Positions 53,701 through 61,983 of a DNA stretch of 64,000 bases are shown here, one piece after another. How positions within the stretch are numbered: the stretch's first letter is position 1; every line of letters starts with the position of its first letter. The notes beneath the pieces were generated by a model, which did no database searches, was not told where the DNA came from, and worked only from the letters and a program-made list of their open reading frames with translations. The translations under genes were made by a program, and so were the position numbers. The stretch is taken from assembly GCF_004122095.1 (NCBI RefSeq), contig NZ_SAWZ01000005.1:124001-188000 (forward strand), in the 5' to 3' direction. The stretch comes from Pseudoxanthomonas composti (GTDB lineage Bacteria; Pseudomonadota; Gammaproteobacteria; Xanthomonadales; Xanthomonadaceae).

Positions 53701-55285
53701 GCAGGTCTACAGCGCGCCCGGCCGCGGCAGCGAGTTCTACTTCGCCATCTCCTTCGGGCTGAGCGAGGGCACCGCCCCGGCCGTGTCCACCGAGGATCCC
53801 AAGCGCGTGCTGGTGGTGGACGACCACGACCTGGTGCGCCGCAACCTGGTGCACATCATCGAAGGCTTCGGCTGGAGCGCGGTTGATGCGCCCAGTGCGC
53901 AGGCGGCGCTGGACCTGCTGTCCGAGGCCGATGCCGGCACCAGCCCGTTCGATGCCTACGTGCTGGACTGGCGCATGCCCGGCATGGACGGCATTGCCCT
54001 GGCCAGTGCCCTGCGCGCGCGCCAGGGCAACGGGCGCGAGCCGGTGATCATCATGGTGACCTCCTACGAGCGCAATCTGCTGGACGAGAAGATGCCCGGC
54101 GGCCTGGTCGATGCGGTGCTCACCAAGCCGGCCACCAGTTCCTCCTTGTTCAACGCCCTGGGCGAGGCCATGGGCCGGCGCGAAGCGCCGCGCCTGCGCG
54201 GCCCGGACAGCAAGCGCCTGGGCGGGCTGCGCCTGCTGGTGGTCGATGACAGCGAGTACAACCGCGAGGTGGCCCAGCGCATCCTGGAGAGCGAGGGCGC
54301 CAGCGCCGAGCTGGCCGAGAACGGCGAGGAAGCGATCAAGCTGATCGAGACCGATCCGTCGCGCTTCGACGTGGTGCTGATGGACGTGCAGATGCCGGTG
54401 ATGGATGGCTACCAGGCCACGCGCGTGATCCGCGCGTCGCCGCAGATGAGCCACCTGCCGGTGATCGCGCTGACCGCCGGCGCCTTCCGCCAGCAACAGG
54501 ACGCGGCCGTGGCCAGCGGCATGAGCGGCTTTGTGGCCAAGCCCTTCGACGTGCAGCAGCTGATCGAGGCGATCCAGCGGCTGGCCCCGGCGCTGAGCTC
54601 GAGCTCGCGGCTGGACCCCACCGCGGAGATCACCGCCGCGGTGCCGGCCATCACCGTGCATGCGCCGGACCTGTCGGACACGCCGGTGCTGGACACCCAG
54701 CGCGGCCTTGAGCAATGGGGCGAGGAAGCTCCCTACAAGCGCTACCTGTTGCGGTTCCTGCGTGACTATCACGCCCCGGCCCCGATCCTGCGCCAGCTGG
54801 TCCAGCAGGGAGATCGATCCCCCGCGATCTCCTTCGTGCACAAGATGCGTGGCGCCACCGCCTCCCTGGCCCTGCTGCGGCTCAGCCGCGTGGCGGGCCG
54901 GATCGAGGAGGCGCTGTATGGCGACAACGACGTCTCCGAGCTGCTGGATGTGCTGGAGCACGCCACCGCGCAGGCGCACGCGGCCATCGCCGCCTACGCC
55001 GATGGGACGGAGCTGGAGGAACCGGGTGAGGCCTCCGGCGACTGGGTCGCGGCCCTGTCGCCGGAGGCGCTGACCGCACTGCAGCAACTGCTGCACGCCC
55101 TGGACAGCGACGACCCGGCGGAAATGGAAGCGCAGCTGCATGGCCTGCACGGCTTGCTCCCGGCGTTGGTCCTGGAAACGCTGCACGCCCAGGTCGACGC
55201 CTTCGCCTTCCGCGAGGCGGAAGCCGATGTGCGGCAATGGATTGCCCAGCACGACGGCACCGCCCCGCCCGGACACGGGCGCTAG
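50795..55285 (+). CDS. CHASE-PAS hybrid histidine kinase with two receivers and HPt
   Basis: 1496 residues. Helix (about 20-40), periplasmic CHASE domain (about 68-295), helix (about 315-338), three PAS domains (352-462, 467-578, 612-742), HisKA with His770 in NMSHEIRTPMNA, HATPase_c (870-985, GSGLGLTISR), receiver 1 with Asp1058, receiver 2 with Asp1197, and an HPt domain with His1349 in HKMRGATAS. All phosphorelay residues are present. CHASE suggests a small extracellular ligand. It is 15 bp before the HD-GYP gene, an RpfC/RpfG-like arrangement. ATG 50795 has GGGGAG upstream. Confidence 0.93.
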   Translation: MSTSDTTPILDGVMLSPARNAAWLLVAGLIAAVLIALSLQRHNVTEQQDRFAQLTDDVVGALQQRMEMYEHGLRGARGAVMTAGGEDAIRERFVAYSRSRDYPREFPGSRGFGYIRRVPQAEEAAFVAQARADGIADFSVRQFAPHPGDRYVILYIEPQGPNSPALGLDIASNPVRREAAERAAQSGQAVLTHPIALYENGTARQDFLLLLPVYRNGAPVATPAERIAATIGWTYAPLRIREVLQSFDEDHADYALRIVDAASRDTPFFESGSFAPAGKSSRLKNSRELDVYGRRWLLTVQATPEFLRSLNQISPWIAGGSVLLVTLLLSGLAYAVGIGRQRSQQILAAQARLGAMVQSSSEAIITEEAQGIITHWNPAAERAFGYTAEEAVGQSMQRLIGEGLAEAGTDAVRDEGGARKVSLRHRDGHRARMLTTQSPLLNRQGQRVGTSHFFHDLSRQLQAEEQFGIVVEASPSALLVLDADSVIQQANRRAEELFGRPRPALVGLPLTSLLPTDLHAAQQQAMQELVQSPDSPPVSLGSDVYIAREDLSQIPVEIGLSPMRADGHAQILATITDISERKRAEYEIHQLNATLEQQVAERTRQLVATSTLQRAITSHAGYAIIASDSAGRITLFNPAAEKMLGYSAAELLGRKGVDVLLDPEELRERAGPLAQDPAQPMNFFETVVSGAGTGRSVTEEWTHIAKDGRRIPLLLTISTLRDEHEQVIGFLGMGLDLTERKQHEEALRQAISAAEAANRSKSDFLANMSHEIRTPMNAILGMLYLLERGELSPPVREMTRKIDISARALLSIINDVLDFSKIESGRIDLENTAFDLGELLENIATLMTSAVSVKPVEMVVEAPPDGARWLLGDSLRLSQVLINLVGNAIKFTDRGEIVLSVRKFRSESPGKVKLLFSVRDTGIGIPKEKQDLIFSPFHQADTSTTRRFGGSGLGLTISRRLVELMGGELQVYSAPGRGSEFYFAISFGLSEGTAPAVSTEDPKRVLVVDDHDLVRRNLVHIIEGFGWSAVDAPSAQAALDLLSEADAGTSPFDAYVLDWRMPGMDGIALASALRARQGNGREPVIIMVTSYERNLLDEKMPGGLVDAVLTKPATSSSLFNALGEAMGRREAPRLRGPDSKRLGGLRLLVVDDSEYNREVAQRILESEGASAELAENGEEAIKLIETDPSRFDVVLMDVQMPVMDGYQATRVIRASPQMSHLPVIALTAGAFRQQQDAAVASGMSGFVAKPFDVQQLIEAIQRLAPALSSSSRLDPTAEITAAVPAITVHAPDLSDTPVLDTQRGLEQWGEEAPYKRYLLRFLRDYHAPAPILRQLVQQGDRSPAISFVHKMRGATASLALLRLSRVAGRIEEALYGDNDVSELLDVLEHATAQAHAAIAAYADGTELEEPGEASGDWVAALSPEALTALQQLLHALDSDDPAEMEAQLHGLHGLLPALVLETLHAQVDAFAFREAEADVRQWIAQHDGTAPPGHGR

Positions 55286-55300
55286 GAAAGACGAGGGAAC

Positions 55301-56311
55301 ATGGCCCAGCGCCCCATCCTGTGCGTGGATGACGAACCCAACAACCTGGCGTTGCTGCGCCAGATCCTCCAGGGCGACCATCGCCTGGTGTTCGCCCGCA
55401 ACGGCGGCGAAGCCCTGGCGGCGGTGGCCAAGCACGACCCGGCCCTGATCTTGATGGACGTGGAGATGCCGGACATGGACGGCTACAGCGTGGCCATCAA
55501 GCTCAAGCAGGACCCGCGCACGGCGCGCATCCCGGTGATCTTCGTCACCGCCCTGAACAAGGACACCGACGAGCGCGTGGGCTTCGAGGCAGGCGGCGTG
55601 GATTACCTCACCAAACCGGTGTCGGCCTACGTGCTGCGCGCACGCGTGCGCACCCATCTGTCGCTGGTGCAGGCCTCGGCCCTGGAGCAGAGCTATCGCG
55701 ACGCGATCCAGATGCTGTCCATCGCCGGCCACTACAACGATAGCGACACCGGCAGCCATGTCTGGCGCATCGGCGCCTACGCGCGTGCGCTGGCGCTTGC
55801 GCTGGGCTGGGACGAGCAGCGCGCCGCCCTGCTGGAACAGGCCGCGCCGCTGCACGACACCGGCAAGATCGGCATTCCCGACGCGGTGCTCAAAAAACCC
55901 GGCCCGCTCACCCCAGAGGAATGGGTGGTGATGCGCACGCATCCCTCCATCGGCCACAAGATCCTCAGCCAGTCAGCCGCTCCGCTGTTCCAGCTGGCGG
56001 CGGAGATCTCGCTGAACCACCATGAGCGCTGGGACGGCAGCGGCTACCCCAACGGGCTGGCTGGCGCGGCCATCCCCGAGTCGGCCCGGATCATCGCGGT
56101 GGTGGACGTGTTCGACGCGCTCAGCGTGCGCCGCCCGTACAAGGAGCCCTGGCCGCTGGACAAGGTCCTGCAGACCCTGGACGAGGGCGCAGGCACCCAC
56201 CTGGACGCACGTATGGTGCGGACCTTCCACGACATCCTGCCGCGCATCCTGGAGCTGAAGGCCTACTGGGACGCGCGCGAGCAGTCCGAGGCGAACCCGC
56301 TGCCACAGTAA
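55301..56311 (+). CDS. REC-HD-GYP cyclic-di-GMP phosphodiesterase
   Basis: 336 residues. Receiver (Asp53 in LILMDVEMPDMDG), then HD-GYP with HDTGKIGIPD (His185-Asp186) and HHERWDGSGYPNG (GYP at 248-250). Degrades c-di-GMP when phosphorylated, like RpfG of Xanthomonas. The kinase next to it is the likely phosphodonor. AGGGAAC precedes the ATG. Although the layout resembles RpfCG, no rpfF is here and the kinase has CHASE and PAS domains instead of the RpfC sensor. Confidence 0.92.
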   Translation: MAQRPILCVDDEPNNLALLRQILQGDHRLVFARNGGEALAAVAKHDPALILMDVEMPDMDGYSVAIKLKQDPRTARIPVIFVTALNKDTDERVGFEAGGVDYLTKPVSAYVLRARVRTHLSLVQASALEQSYRDAIQMLSIAGHYNDSDTGSHVWRIGAYARALALALGWDEQRAALLEQAAPLHDTGKIGIPDAVLKKPGPLTPEEWVVMRTHPSIGHKILSQSAAPLFQLAAEISLNHHERWDGSGYPNGLAGAAIPESARIIAVVDVFDALSVRRPYKEPWPLDKVLQTLDEGAGTHLDARMVRTFHDILPRILELKAYWDAREQSEANPLPQ

Positions 56312-56383
56312 GGGTGCGCGCGCAGGCGCAGCGCCGCCGACGCCCGCGCAATTTTGCCCTCCGAACCGCGCGCTACGGCCCGC

Positions 56384-58540
56384 TCAGTCGATCAAGCGCG
56401 TCAGCCGCCACGCGCGATGGATGCGCGCGTTGCGCTCGAAATCCTGCGGGATGGTGGCCGCGCTGATCTCCTGGCAGCGCGCGAACTCGGCCACGCCGGC
56501 CTCGTCCAGCTTGAAGCGGCGGAAGTTGTTGGAGAAGTACAGCACCCCGCCGGTGGCCAGCCGCGCCGTGGCCGCGCGCAGCAGGCGCAGCTGCTCGCGC
56601 TGCACGTCGAAATCCTCGGCACGGGCGGAATTGGAGAAGGTCGGCGGGTCGCAGAAGATCACATCGAAGCGATGCCGCTCGGCCTCCAGCCAGGCCACCG
56701 CATCGGCCTGTACCAGCTGGTGCTGCTGGCCCCCGTGACCATTGAGCGCCAGGTTCTCCGCGCACCACTGCAGGTAGGTGCCCGACAAATCCACGCTGGT
56801 GGTGGAGGCCGCGCCGGCCACCGCGGCCTGGACGCTGGCCACGCCGGTGTAGCAGAACAGGTTGAGGAACCGCTTGCCGCGCGCCTCGTCCGCCATCCGC
56901 GCGCGCAGCGGGCGGTGGTCCAGGAACAGCCCGGTGTCCAGGTAATCGAACAGGTTCACCCGCAGCAGCGCACCGTGCTCGCGCACGGTGATGAACTCCC
57001 CGCGCTGGTCGAAGCGACCGTACTTGCTGCCGCCCTTGCCCTTGGCGCGGGACTTGATGGCCACCTGTTCCTTGGGCACCTGGAACACCTCGCGCACGGC
57101 CGTCAGCAGCTCGCTGAAACGGCGGCGCACATCGGCTTCCGGGATCTCGCTGGGCGCGGCGTATTCCTGCACATGCAGGAAGGTGCGGGCGGCGCCGCCC
57201 TCCTCGGTGTACACATCGATGGCCGCGGCGTACTCGGGCAGGTCGGCATCGTAGATGCGATAGCAGCCGATGCCCTCGCGCTGCAGCCAGCTCTTGAGCT
57301 TGCGCTGGTTCTTGCGCAGGCGATTGACCACCATCTGCGCGCCTTCGGTGAGCGCGCGCGGTTCGCTTGCCACGCGCTGCGGCGGCGCCACGGGGTCGCA
57401 GACGATCAGCGCGCACTCGATGGCGCCGTTGAACAGCTGGTACTTCTTGCTGGCGCGCAGGCCGGTGGCATAGGCCAGCTCCGCGCTGCCGCACAGCAAG
57501 CTGGCGGCCCACTGCGGCACGGCCTTGCGCAGGCCATCGCCGATGCTGCGATACAGCGCCGCATCAGCCTGCAGGCGCTCGTCGTAGGGCGGATTGCACA
57601 CCACCAGACCCTGGCTGAGCGCGCCTTCGGCATTGGCCGGGGCCTGCAGGTCGGCGATGTCGCCAGTCCGCAGCTGCAGCAGGCCGGCAAGCCCGGCCAG
57701 CACGGCGTTGTCCTCGCTGGCGCGAATCGCGCCCCGCGACAGATCGCTGCCGAAGAACACCGGCTTGAGCGCGGCGCGGCCGGCACGCTCGCGTGCGACC
57801 GCCTCGGCGTGCAGCTCGCGCCAGGCGGCGCGGTCGAACCCGGTCCAGCGCGAGGGCAACTGGTTGCCATGCCGTTGCAGACCCGGCGCCACATCGGCCG
57901 CCATCAGCGCGCCCTCGATCAGCAGCGTGCCGCTGCCGCACATCGGATCCAGCAGCGCCCCGCCGTCCTGGTAACGCTTGGGCCAACCACCGCGCAGCAG
58001 CACCGCCGCGGCCAGGTTCTCCTTCAACGGCGCCTCGTTCTGCTGCGCGCGCCAGCCGCGGCGATGCATCGGCCCGCCGCTGAGGTCCACCGAAACCGTG
58101 GCGATGCCCTTGCGCAGGGACAGGTTCAGGCGCAGGTCGGGCGTCTCGGTGTCCACGTTGGGACGCTCCATGCCCTGCCCGCGCAGGCGATCGACCACCG
58201 CATCCTTCACCCGCTGCGCCGCGAAGCGCGCGTGGGTGATGGCGGGGCCGGACACATGCGCATCCACCGACAAGGTATCGCCCGCGGCCAGATGGGTCTC
58301 CCAGGGCAAGGCGGCCACGCCCGCGTACAGCGCGGCATCGTCGGCGCATTCGAAACTTCCCAGCGGCCACAGCACGCGGCTGGCCAGGCGCGACCACAGC
58401 ACCATGCGCTGGGCATCGCGCAGCTCACCCTCGGCATTGACGCCGGACACGGTGGCGGTGGCGCGGGTGGCGCCCAGGGCCAGCAGCTCGTCGACGAGCA
58501 GGTATTCCAGACCCTTGGCGCAGGAAACGAAGAAGTTCAA
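56384..58540 (-). CDS. rlmL: Bifunctional 23S rRNA methyltransferase (m2G2445 and m7G2069)
   Basis: 718 residues, the fused RlmKL form. N-terminal THUMP domain, first methyltransferase with [15 protein letters not shown] and the motif [11 protein letters not shown], then a second with [10 protein letters not shown]. It modifies G2445 and G2069 in the peptidyltransferase region. The start is TTG with GAGG 8 nt upstream, and the family N-terminus [15 protein letters not shown] fits. Converges with the HD-GYP gene; no terminator found in the 72-bp gap. Confidence 0.94.
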   Translation of the reverse strand: MNFFVSCAKGLEYLLVDELLALGATRATATVSGVNAEGELRDAQRMVLWSRLASRVLWPLGSFECADDAALYAGVAALPWETHLAAGDTLSVDAHVSGPAITHARFAAQRVKDAVVDRLRGQGMERPNVDTETPDLRLNLSLRKGIATVSVDLSGGPMHRRGWRAQQNEAPLKENLAAAVLLRGGWPKRYQDGGALLDPMCGSGTLLIEGALMAADVAPGLQRHGNQLPSRWTGFDRAAWRELHAEAVARERAGRAALKPVFFGSDLSRGAIRASEDNAVLAGLAGLLQLRTGDIADLQAPANAEGALSQGLVVCNPPYDERLQADAALYRSIGDGLRKAVPQWAASLLCGSAELAYATGLRASKKYQLFNGAIECALIVCDPVAPPQRVASEPRALTEGAQMVVNRLRKNQRKLKSWLQREGIGCYRIYDADLPEYAAAIDVYTEEGGAARTFLHVQEYAAPSEIPEADVRRRFSELLTAVREVFQVPKEQVAIKSRAKGKGGSKYGRFDQRGEFITVREHGALLRVNLFDYLDTGLFLDHRPLRARMADEARGKRFLNLFCYTGVASVQAAVAGAASTTSVDLSGTYLQWCAENLALNGHGGQQHQLVQADAVAWLEAERHRFDVIFCDPPTFSNSARAEDFDVQREQLRLLRAATARLATGGVLYFSNNFRRFKLDEAGVAEFARCQEISAATIPQDFERNARIHRAWRLTRLID

Positions 58541-58649
58541 CGGGGGTGCCTCACGGCTCGCGGGCCGATTGATGACGGGAAGAAAACCTCAAGCCCGGTC
58601 CGCGCGCCTTGGCGGCGCTCGTAGGCGGCGCGCGTTCGGCGCTGGAGGT

Positions 58650-59177
58650 TCAGAGCAAGGCCAGCAGCTGCGCGAAGGCCTCGGCGCAGGTATCCACGTG
58701 CTTGCCGAGGCGATGGTCGTCATCGACCAGCAGCAGGCGCGCGCGGCGCGTGTGCGCCCAGTTGATCACCGCACCGGCCGGGATCAGCTCGTCGTCCCAG
58801 CCATGCACGATCGACACCGGCACCGCGGCCGCGTCCAGATCCGGCATGGGGCCCATCTGCGTGGGCGGGGCCAGCAGGAACAGCCCGTGCGTGGTGACCT
58901 GCAGGGACACCTGCGCGGCGATGTAGGCGCCCAGGCTGGACCCCACCAGCACCAGCGGGCCGCGCTTGGCCGCGGCCTCGGCCAGCCCGCGCAGGCGCAT
59001 CAGGCGCGAGGCCACATCGCCCAGCTGGCTGATGTCGGCGCGGGCGTCCAGGTCGCGATAGTCCGGGCGCTCATGGGTCCAGCCCAGGCGCTCGGCGACC
59101 TCGGCCAGCGCGGTCACCTTGACGGCGTCCGGGCCGCTCTCGAAGCCATGGGAAAGAATGCAATGTCCGCGAATCAC
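58650..59177 (-). CDS. Small alpha/beta-fold serine hydrolase
   Basis: 175 residues. Nucleophile in GSSLGAYIA, acid Asp in HGWDDELIP and His in DDDHRLGKH. The short size and the start CILSHGFESGPDAVK recall YqiA/RsbQ-type esterases. Substrate unknown. The start is GTG overlapping the MOSC gene stop (GTGA), so both genes are co-translated. Longer readings are artefacts. Confidence 0.82.
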   Translation of the reverse strand: MIRGHCILSHGFESGPDAVKVTALAEVAERLGWTHERPDYRDLDARADISQLGDVASRLMRLRGLAEAAAKRGPLVLVGSSLGAYIAAQVSLQVTTHGLFLLAPPTQMGPMPDLDAAAVPVSIVHGWDDELIPAGAVINWAHTRRARLLLVDDDHRLGKHVDTCAEAFAQLLALL

Positions 59178-59665
59178 AGCGCCTCCACCTTGTCGCCTAC
59201 CGAAAAACGCCCGCCCTCGATGATGCGGGCACACAGGCCGCCATGCCCGCGCATGGCGTTGTAGCCACCGGGCCCGAGCGCATCTTCCATGCGCGAGCAC
59301 GGATCGCAGGGCTCGGTGCCTTCCAGCACCACCTCGCCGATGCGGAAGCGGCGCGCCTTCAGTGCGATCAGCGGGATGCCCGAGACCACCACGTTGCGCC
59401 GCAGCTGCGCCGGCAGCAGCCGCTCGTGCCCGGCCAGGGCGGCGATCACCGGCAGGTGTTCGGCCTGGATCAGGGTCAGCCCGCGCTTGCCGCTGCCGCC
59501 CTTGTAGCGGTCGCCGGCCAGACCGCCACCGGCGCTGGCATCGGCGTAGGGCATCTCCAGCATCGGCCGGTCGCGCGCCGGCCGCAGGCCGATCCACTGC
59601 ACCTGCCCGGCCCGCGGCAAGGTGGACATCAGCCGGGCGAGCGGCGAGTCGGGATGGAAGGGCAT
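59174..59665 (-). CDS. MOSC-domain protein
   Basis: 163 residues, MOSC fold alone. The conserved Cys is in TEPCDPCSRME, as in MOSC proteins that handle molybdenum cofactor sulfur or bind molybdopterin. No beta-barrel N-terminal domain or ferredoxin domain. CGGAG lies upstream of the ATG at 59665. Coupled to the serine hydrolase that follows. Confidence 0.85.
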   Translation of the reverse strand: MPFHPDSPLARLMSTLPRAGQVQWIGLRPARDRPMLEMPYADASAGGGLAGDRYKGGSGKRGLTLIQAEHLPVIAALAGHERLLPAQLRRNVVVSGIPLIALKARRFRIGEVVLEGTEPCDPCSRMEDALGPGGYNAMRGHGGLCARIIEGGRFSVGDKVEAL

Positions 59666-59770
59666 GCGGGCTCCGTGGCGATGCGGCGTGGGCGACCAAG
59701 ACCGCACAGTTTACTTGACTGGCCGGCCCAGCCCGGCCGCGCATGCCTGACGTGCCCGGCCCCGACCCTC

Positions 59771-59776
59771 TAACAT
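59771..59776 (+). promoter_or_regulatory. -10-like element of the amidase gene (leaderless)
   Basis: TAACAT lies 8 nt before the ATG at 59785, the same hexamer found before mfd. No ribosome-binding site lies between. Confidence 0.4.
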
Positions 59777-59784
59777 GCGCGGCC

Positions 59785-60363
59785 ATGTCCCCGCCCTTCT
59801 CCGAGCCCGCCGCGCCGGCCTACCTGCCGTTGCCCTACGAGGCCCTGCTGGCGCCGCGCCCGCTGGCGCAGGTGGACCTGCTGGTCGTGCATTGCACCGA
59901 GCTGCCGGACCTGGCCATGGCCCGCCAGTACGGCGAGCAGGTCCGCTACGCGGCCGGCACCGGCAACAGCGGCCATTACTACATCGACCGCGACGGCAGC
60001 ACGCAGTGCTGGGTGGCGCCCGAGCGCATCGCCCACCACGTGCGCGGCCACAACCCGCGCTCGATCGGGGTGGAGCTGGTCAACACGGGGCGTTACCCGA
60101 ACTGGCTGGACTGGGACCACCAGGCCATGGAACACCCCTACCCCGCCGCGCAGATCGACGCGCTGGTGGCGCTGATCGCCCGGCTGCAGCGCCAGCTGCC
60201 GGCCCTGGCCTTCATCACCGGGCACGAGGACCTGGACACCGAGCAGGTCCCGGCCAGCAACGATCCGGCCCGCACGGTGCCGCGCAAGCGCGACCCCGGC
60301 CCGCTGTTTCCCTGGGATGAGGTGCTTGCCGCCATCGCGCTGGAGCGACTGCCCACGCCCTGA
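59785..60363 (+). CDS. AmpD-like N-acetylmuramoyl-L-alanine amidase
   Basis: 192 residues, amidase_2 fold. Zinc-site elements: His in LVVHCTELP, the segment HHVRGHNPRSIGVELVN and the C-terminal KRDPGPLFPW. It should cleave the lactyl-amide bond of anhydromuropeptides or murein. No signal peptide is apparent, so it is probably cytoplasmic like AmpD. An in-frame ATG at 59743 would extend it but is not supported. Confidence 0.88.
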   Translation: MSPPFSEPAAPAYLPLPYEALLAPRPLAQVDLLVVHCTELPDLAMARQYGEQVRYAAGTGNSGHYYIDRDGSTQCWVAPERIAHHVRGHNPRSIGVELVNTGRYPNWLDWDHQAMEHPYPAAQIDALVALIARLQRQLPALAFITGHEDLDTEQVPASNDPARTVPRKRDPGPLFPWDEVLAAIALERLPTP

Positions 60364-60394
60364 CGGCCGGCCCGGGCCGCGCCGGGCGGCGGCA

Positions 60395-60400
60395 TATAAT
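60395..60400 (+). promoter_or_regulatory. -10 element of tesB
   Basis: A perfect TATAAT, about 32 bp before the GTG start at 60432, giving a leader of about 25 nt. No convincing -35. Confidence 0.5.
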
Positions 60401-60431
60401 CGGGCCATCCCCCGCCAGCCCTGACCCACCC

Positions 60432-61358
60432 GTGTCTTCAGCCCGCCCCGCCCCCCACCAGCCCGTCGCCGACGAACTGATCGACCTGCTCTCGCTGGAG
60501 CGGCTGGAGGACAACCTGTTCCGCGGACAGAGCCGCGACATCGGCACCAAGTACGTGTTCGGCGGCCAGGTGCTGGGGCAGTCGCTGTCGGCCGCGCAGG
60601 CCACGGTGGACCCGGCCGCCGGCCGGCTGGCGCACTCGTTGCACGCCTATTTCCTGCGCGCCGGCGATGTGAACGCCCCCATCGTCTACGACGTGGACCG
60701 CACCCGCGATGGCGGCAGCTTCTCGGTGCGGCGGGTCACGGCCATCCAGCACGGCAAGGTGATCTTCTTCTGCGCCGCCTCCTTCCAGGCGCTGGAAGAC
60801 GGGGCCACCCACCAGCCGCCGATGCCGCAGGTGCCGCCGCCGGAAGACGTGCCGGAACTGCCGCCGGTGCCGGCCCACATCATGGCCAGCCTGGCGCCCA
60901 AGGTGCAGCGCTGGCTCTCGCGGCAGGGGCCGTTCGAGTTCCGCCACGTGCATCCGCGCAACGAGCTCAAGCCCGAGCGCCTGCCGCCGTTCCAGCAGAT
61001 CTGGTTCCGCCTGACCCAGCCGGTCGGCGACTCGGACGCGCTGCACCGGGCATTGCTGGCCTACGTGTCCGATTTCCAGCTGCTGGGCACGGCCAACTTC
61101 CCGCACGGCATCAGCTATTACCAGCCCAACGTGCAGATGGCCTCGCTGGACCACGCGCTGTGGTTCCACCGCCCCTTCCGCACCGACGACTGGCTGCTGT
61201 ATTCCATCGACAGCCCCACCGCCCAGAACTCGCGCGGCCTGGCCCGCGGGCAGATCTTCGACCGCCAGGGCCAGCTGGTGGCCAGCGTGCAGCAGGAAGG
61301 CCTGATCCGCGTGTTGCCCGACGCCGACGCCGCCCGGCACGTGCCGGCCAAGGATTAA
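60432..61358 (+). CDS. tesB: Acyl-CoA thioesterase II
   Basis: 308 residues, double hot-dog fold. Typical segments: NLFRGQSRDIGTKYVFGGQV near the N-terminus, HSLHAYFLRAGD, the catalytic-region SDFQLLGTA (Asp) and SPTAQNSRGLARGQIFD at the C-terminal end (Gln/Thr site). Hydrolyses medium- and long-chain acyl-CoA. GTG start behind a TATAAT promoter element; the pathogenicity-like gene is 12 bp downstream and may be co-transcribed. Confidence 0.94.
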   Translation: MSSARPAPHQPVADELIDLLSLERLEDNLFRGQSRDIGTKYVFGGQVLGQSLSAAQATVDPAAGRLAHSLHAYFLRAGDVNAPIVYDVDRTRDGGSFSVRRVTAIQHGKVIFFCAASFQALEDGATHQPPMPQVPPPEDVPELPPVPAHIMASLAPKVQRWLSRQGPFEFRHVHPRNELKPERLPPFQQIWFRLTQPVGDSDALHRALLAYVSDFQLLGTANFPHGISYYQPNVQMASLDHALWFHRPFRTDDWLLYSIDSPTAQNSRGLARGQIFDRQGQLVASVQQEGLIRVLPDADAARHVPAKD

Positions 61359-61370
61359 CCGGACTTCCCC

Positions 61371-61901
61371 ATGCGCCAGATCTTTTCCAGCCAACGCGTC
61401 GAGACCGTCGAGGGCGTGGCCAAGCTGCTGACCGAGGCCGGCGTGGACGTCTACGTCACCAACGGCCGCTCCTACCAGAGCAAGCGCAGCGGCCGCTTCA
61501 GCTACAGCGACCCCACCCCGTCCAAGGACCGTCCCACGGTGTGGGTGCGCCACGCCGACGACCAGCCGCGCGCACGCGAACTGCTGCGCGAGGCCGGGCT
61601 GATGGAAAGCACCCGTCCCGACCAGCGCCGCTCGTCCCAGTACGCGCCGCTGCCCACCGAGGCCGCCCCCAAGCGCAACTGGGCCTGGCGCATCCGCCTG
61701 GTGCTGATGGCCTGCATCGCCGCGGCCGCCATCGCCACCTTCATGCGCCACCGCCAAGCCGCCGAGGAGCTGCGCCAGGCCCAGGCCCTCCAGGCCGAAC
61801 AGGCGCGCCAGCAGCGCAATGCCCAGCCCTACGACGACGGGCTGAAGGAGGGCGAGGTGCGCATTCCCATCTCCACCCCGCCGCAGGCCCCGCGCCGCTG
61901 A
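61371..61901 (+). CDS. Pathogenicity-like membrane protein
   Basis: 176 residues. The N-terminal 75 residues form a small alpha/beta unit (IFSSQRVETVEGVAKLLTEA, similar to DUF2007-type domains), then one membrane helix (about 105-123) and a Gln/Ala coiled tail. Proteins of this build are annotated 'pathogenicity-like' in Xanthomonas, but without a proven role. Starts 12 bp after tesB. No catalytic motif visible. Confidence 0.75.
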   Translation: MRQIFSSQRVETVEGVAKLLTEAGVDVYVTNGRSYQSKRSGRFSYSDPTPSKDRPTVWVRHADDQPRARELLREAGLMESTRPDQRRSSQYAPLPTEAAPKRNWAWRIRLVLMACIAAAAIATFMRHRQAAEELRQAQALQAEQARQQRNAQPYDDGLKEGEVRIPISTPPQAPRR

Positions 61902-61924
61902 GCCCGCGCAGGGGCGTCTTGGTG

Positions 61925-61952
61925 GTCACATTCGCCGGCCGCGCGCGTCCAG
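61925..61952 (+). promoter_or_regulatory. Shared GTCACAT-N16-TCC motif upstream of sigma factor 1
   Basis: GTCACAT (61926-61932), 16 bp, then TCC. The same motif with the same spacing is found upstream of sigma factor 2 (63165). This fits a -35/-10 pair used by ECF sigma factors. Confidence 0.5.
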
Positions 61953-61983
61953 GCATGCCGGACCGCCTCGAAGGAGAACACCG

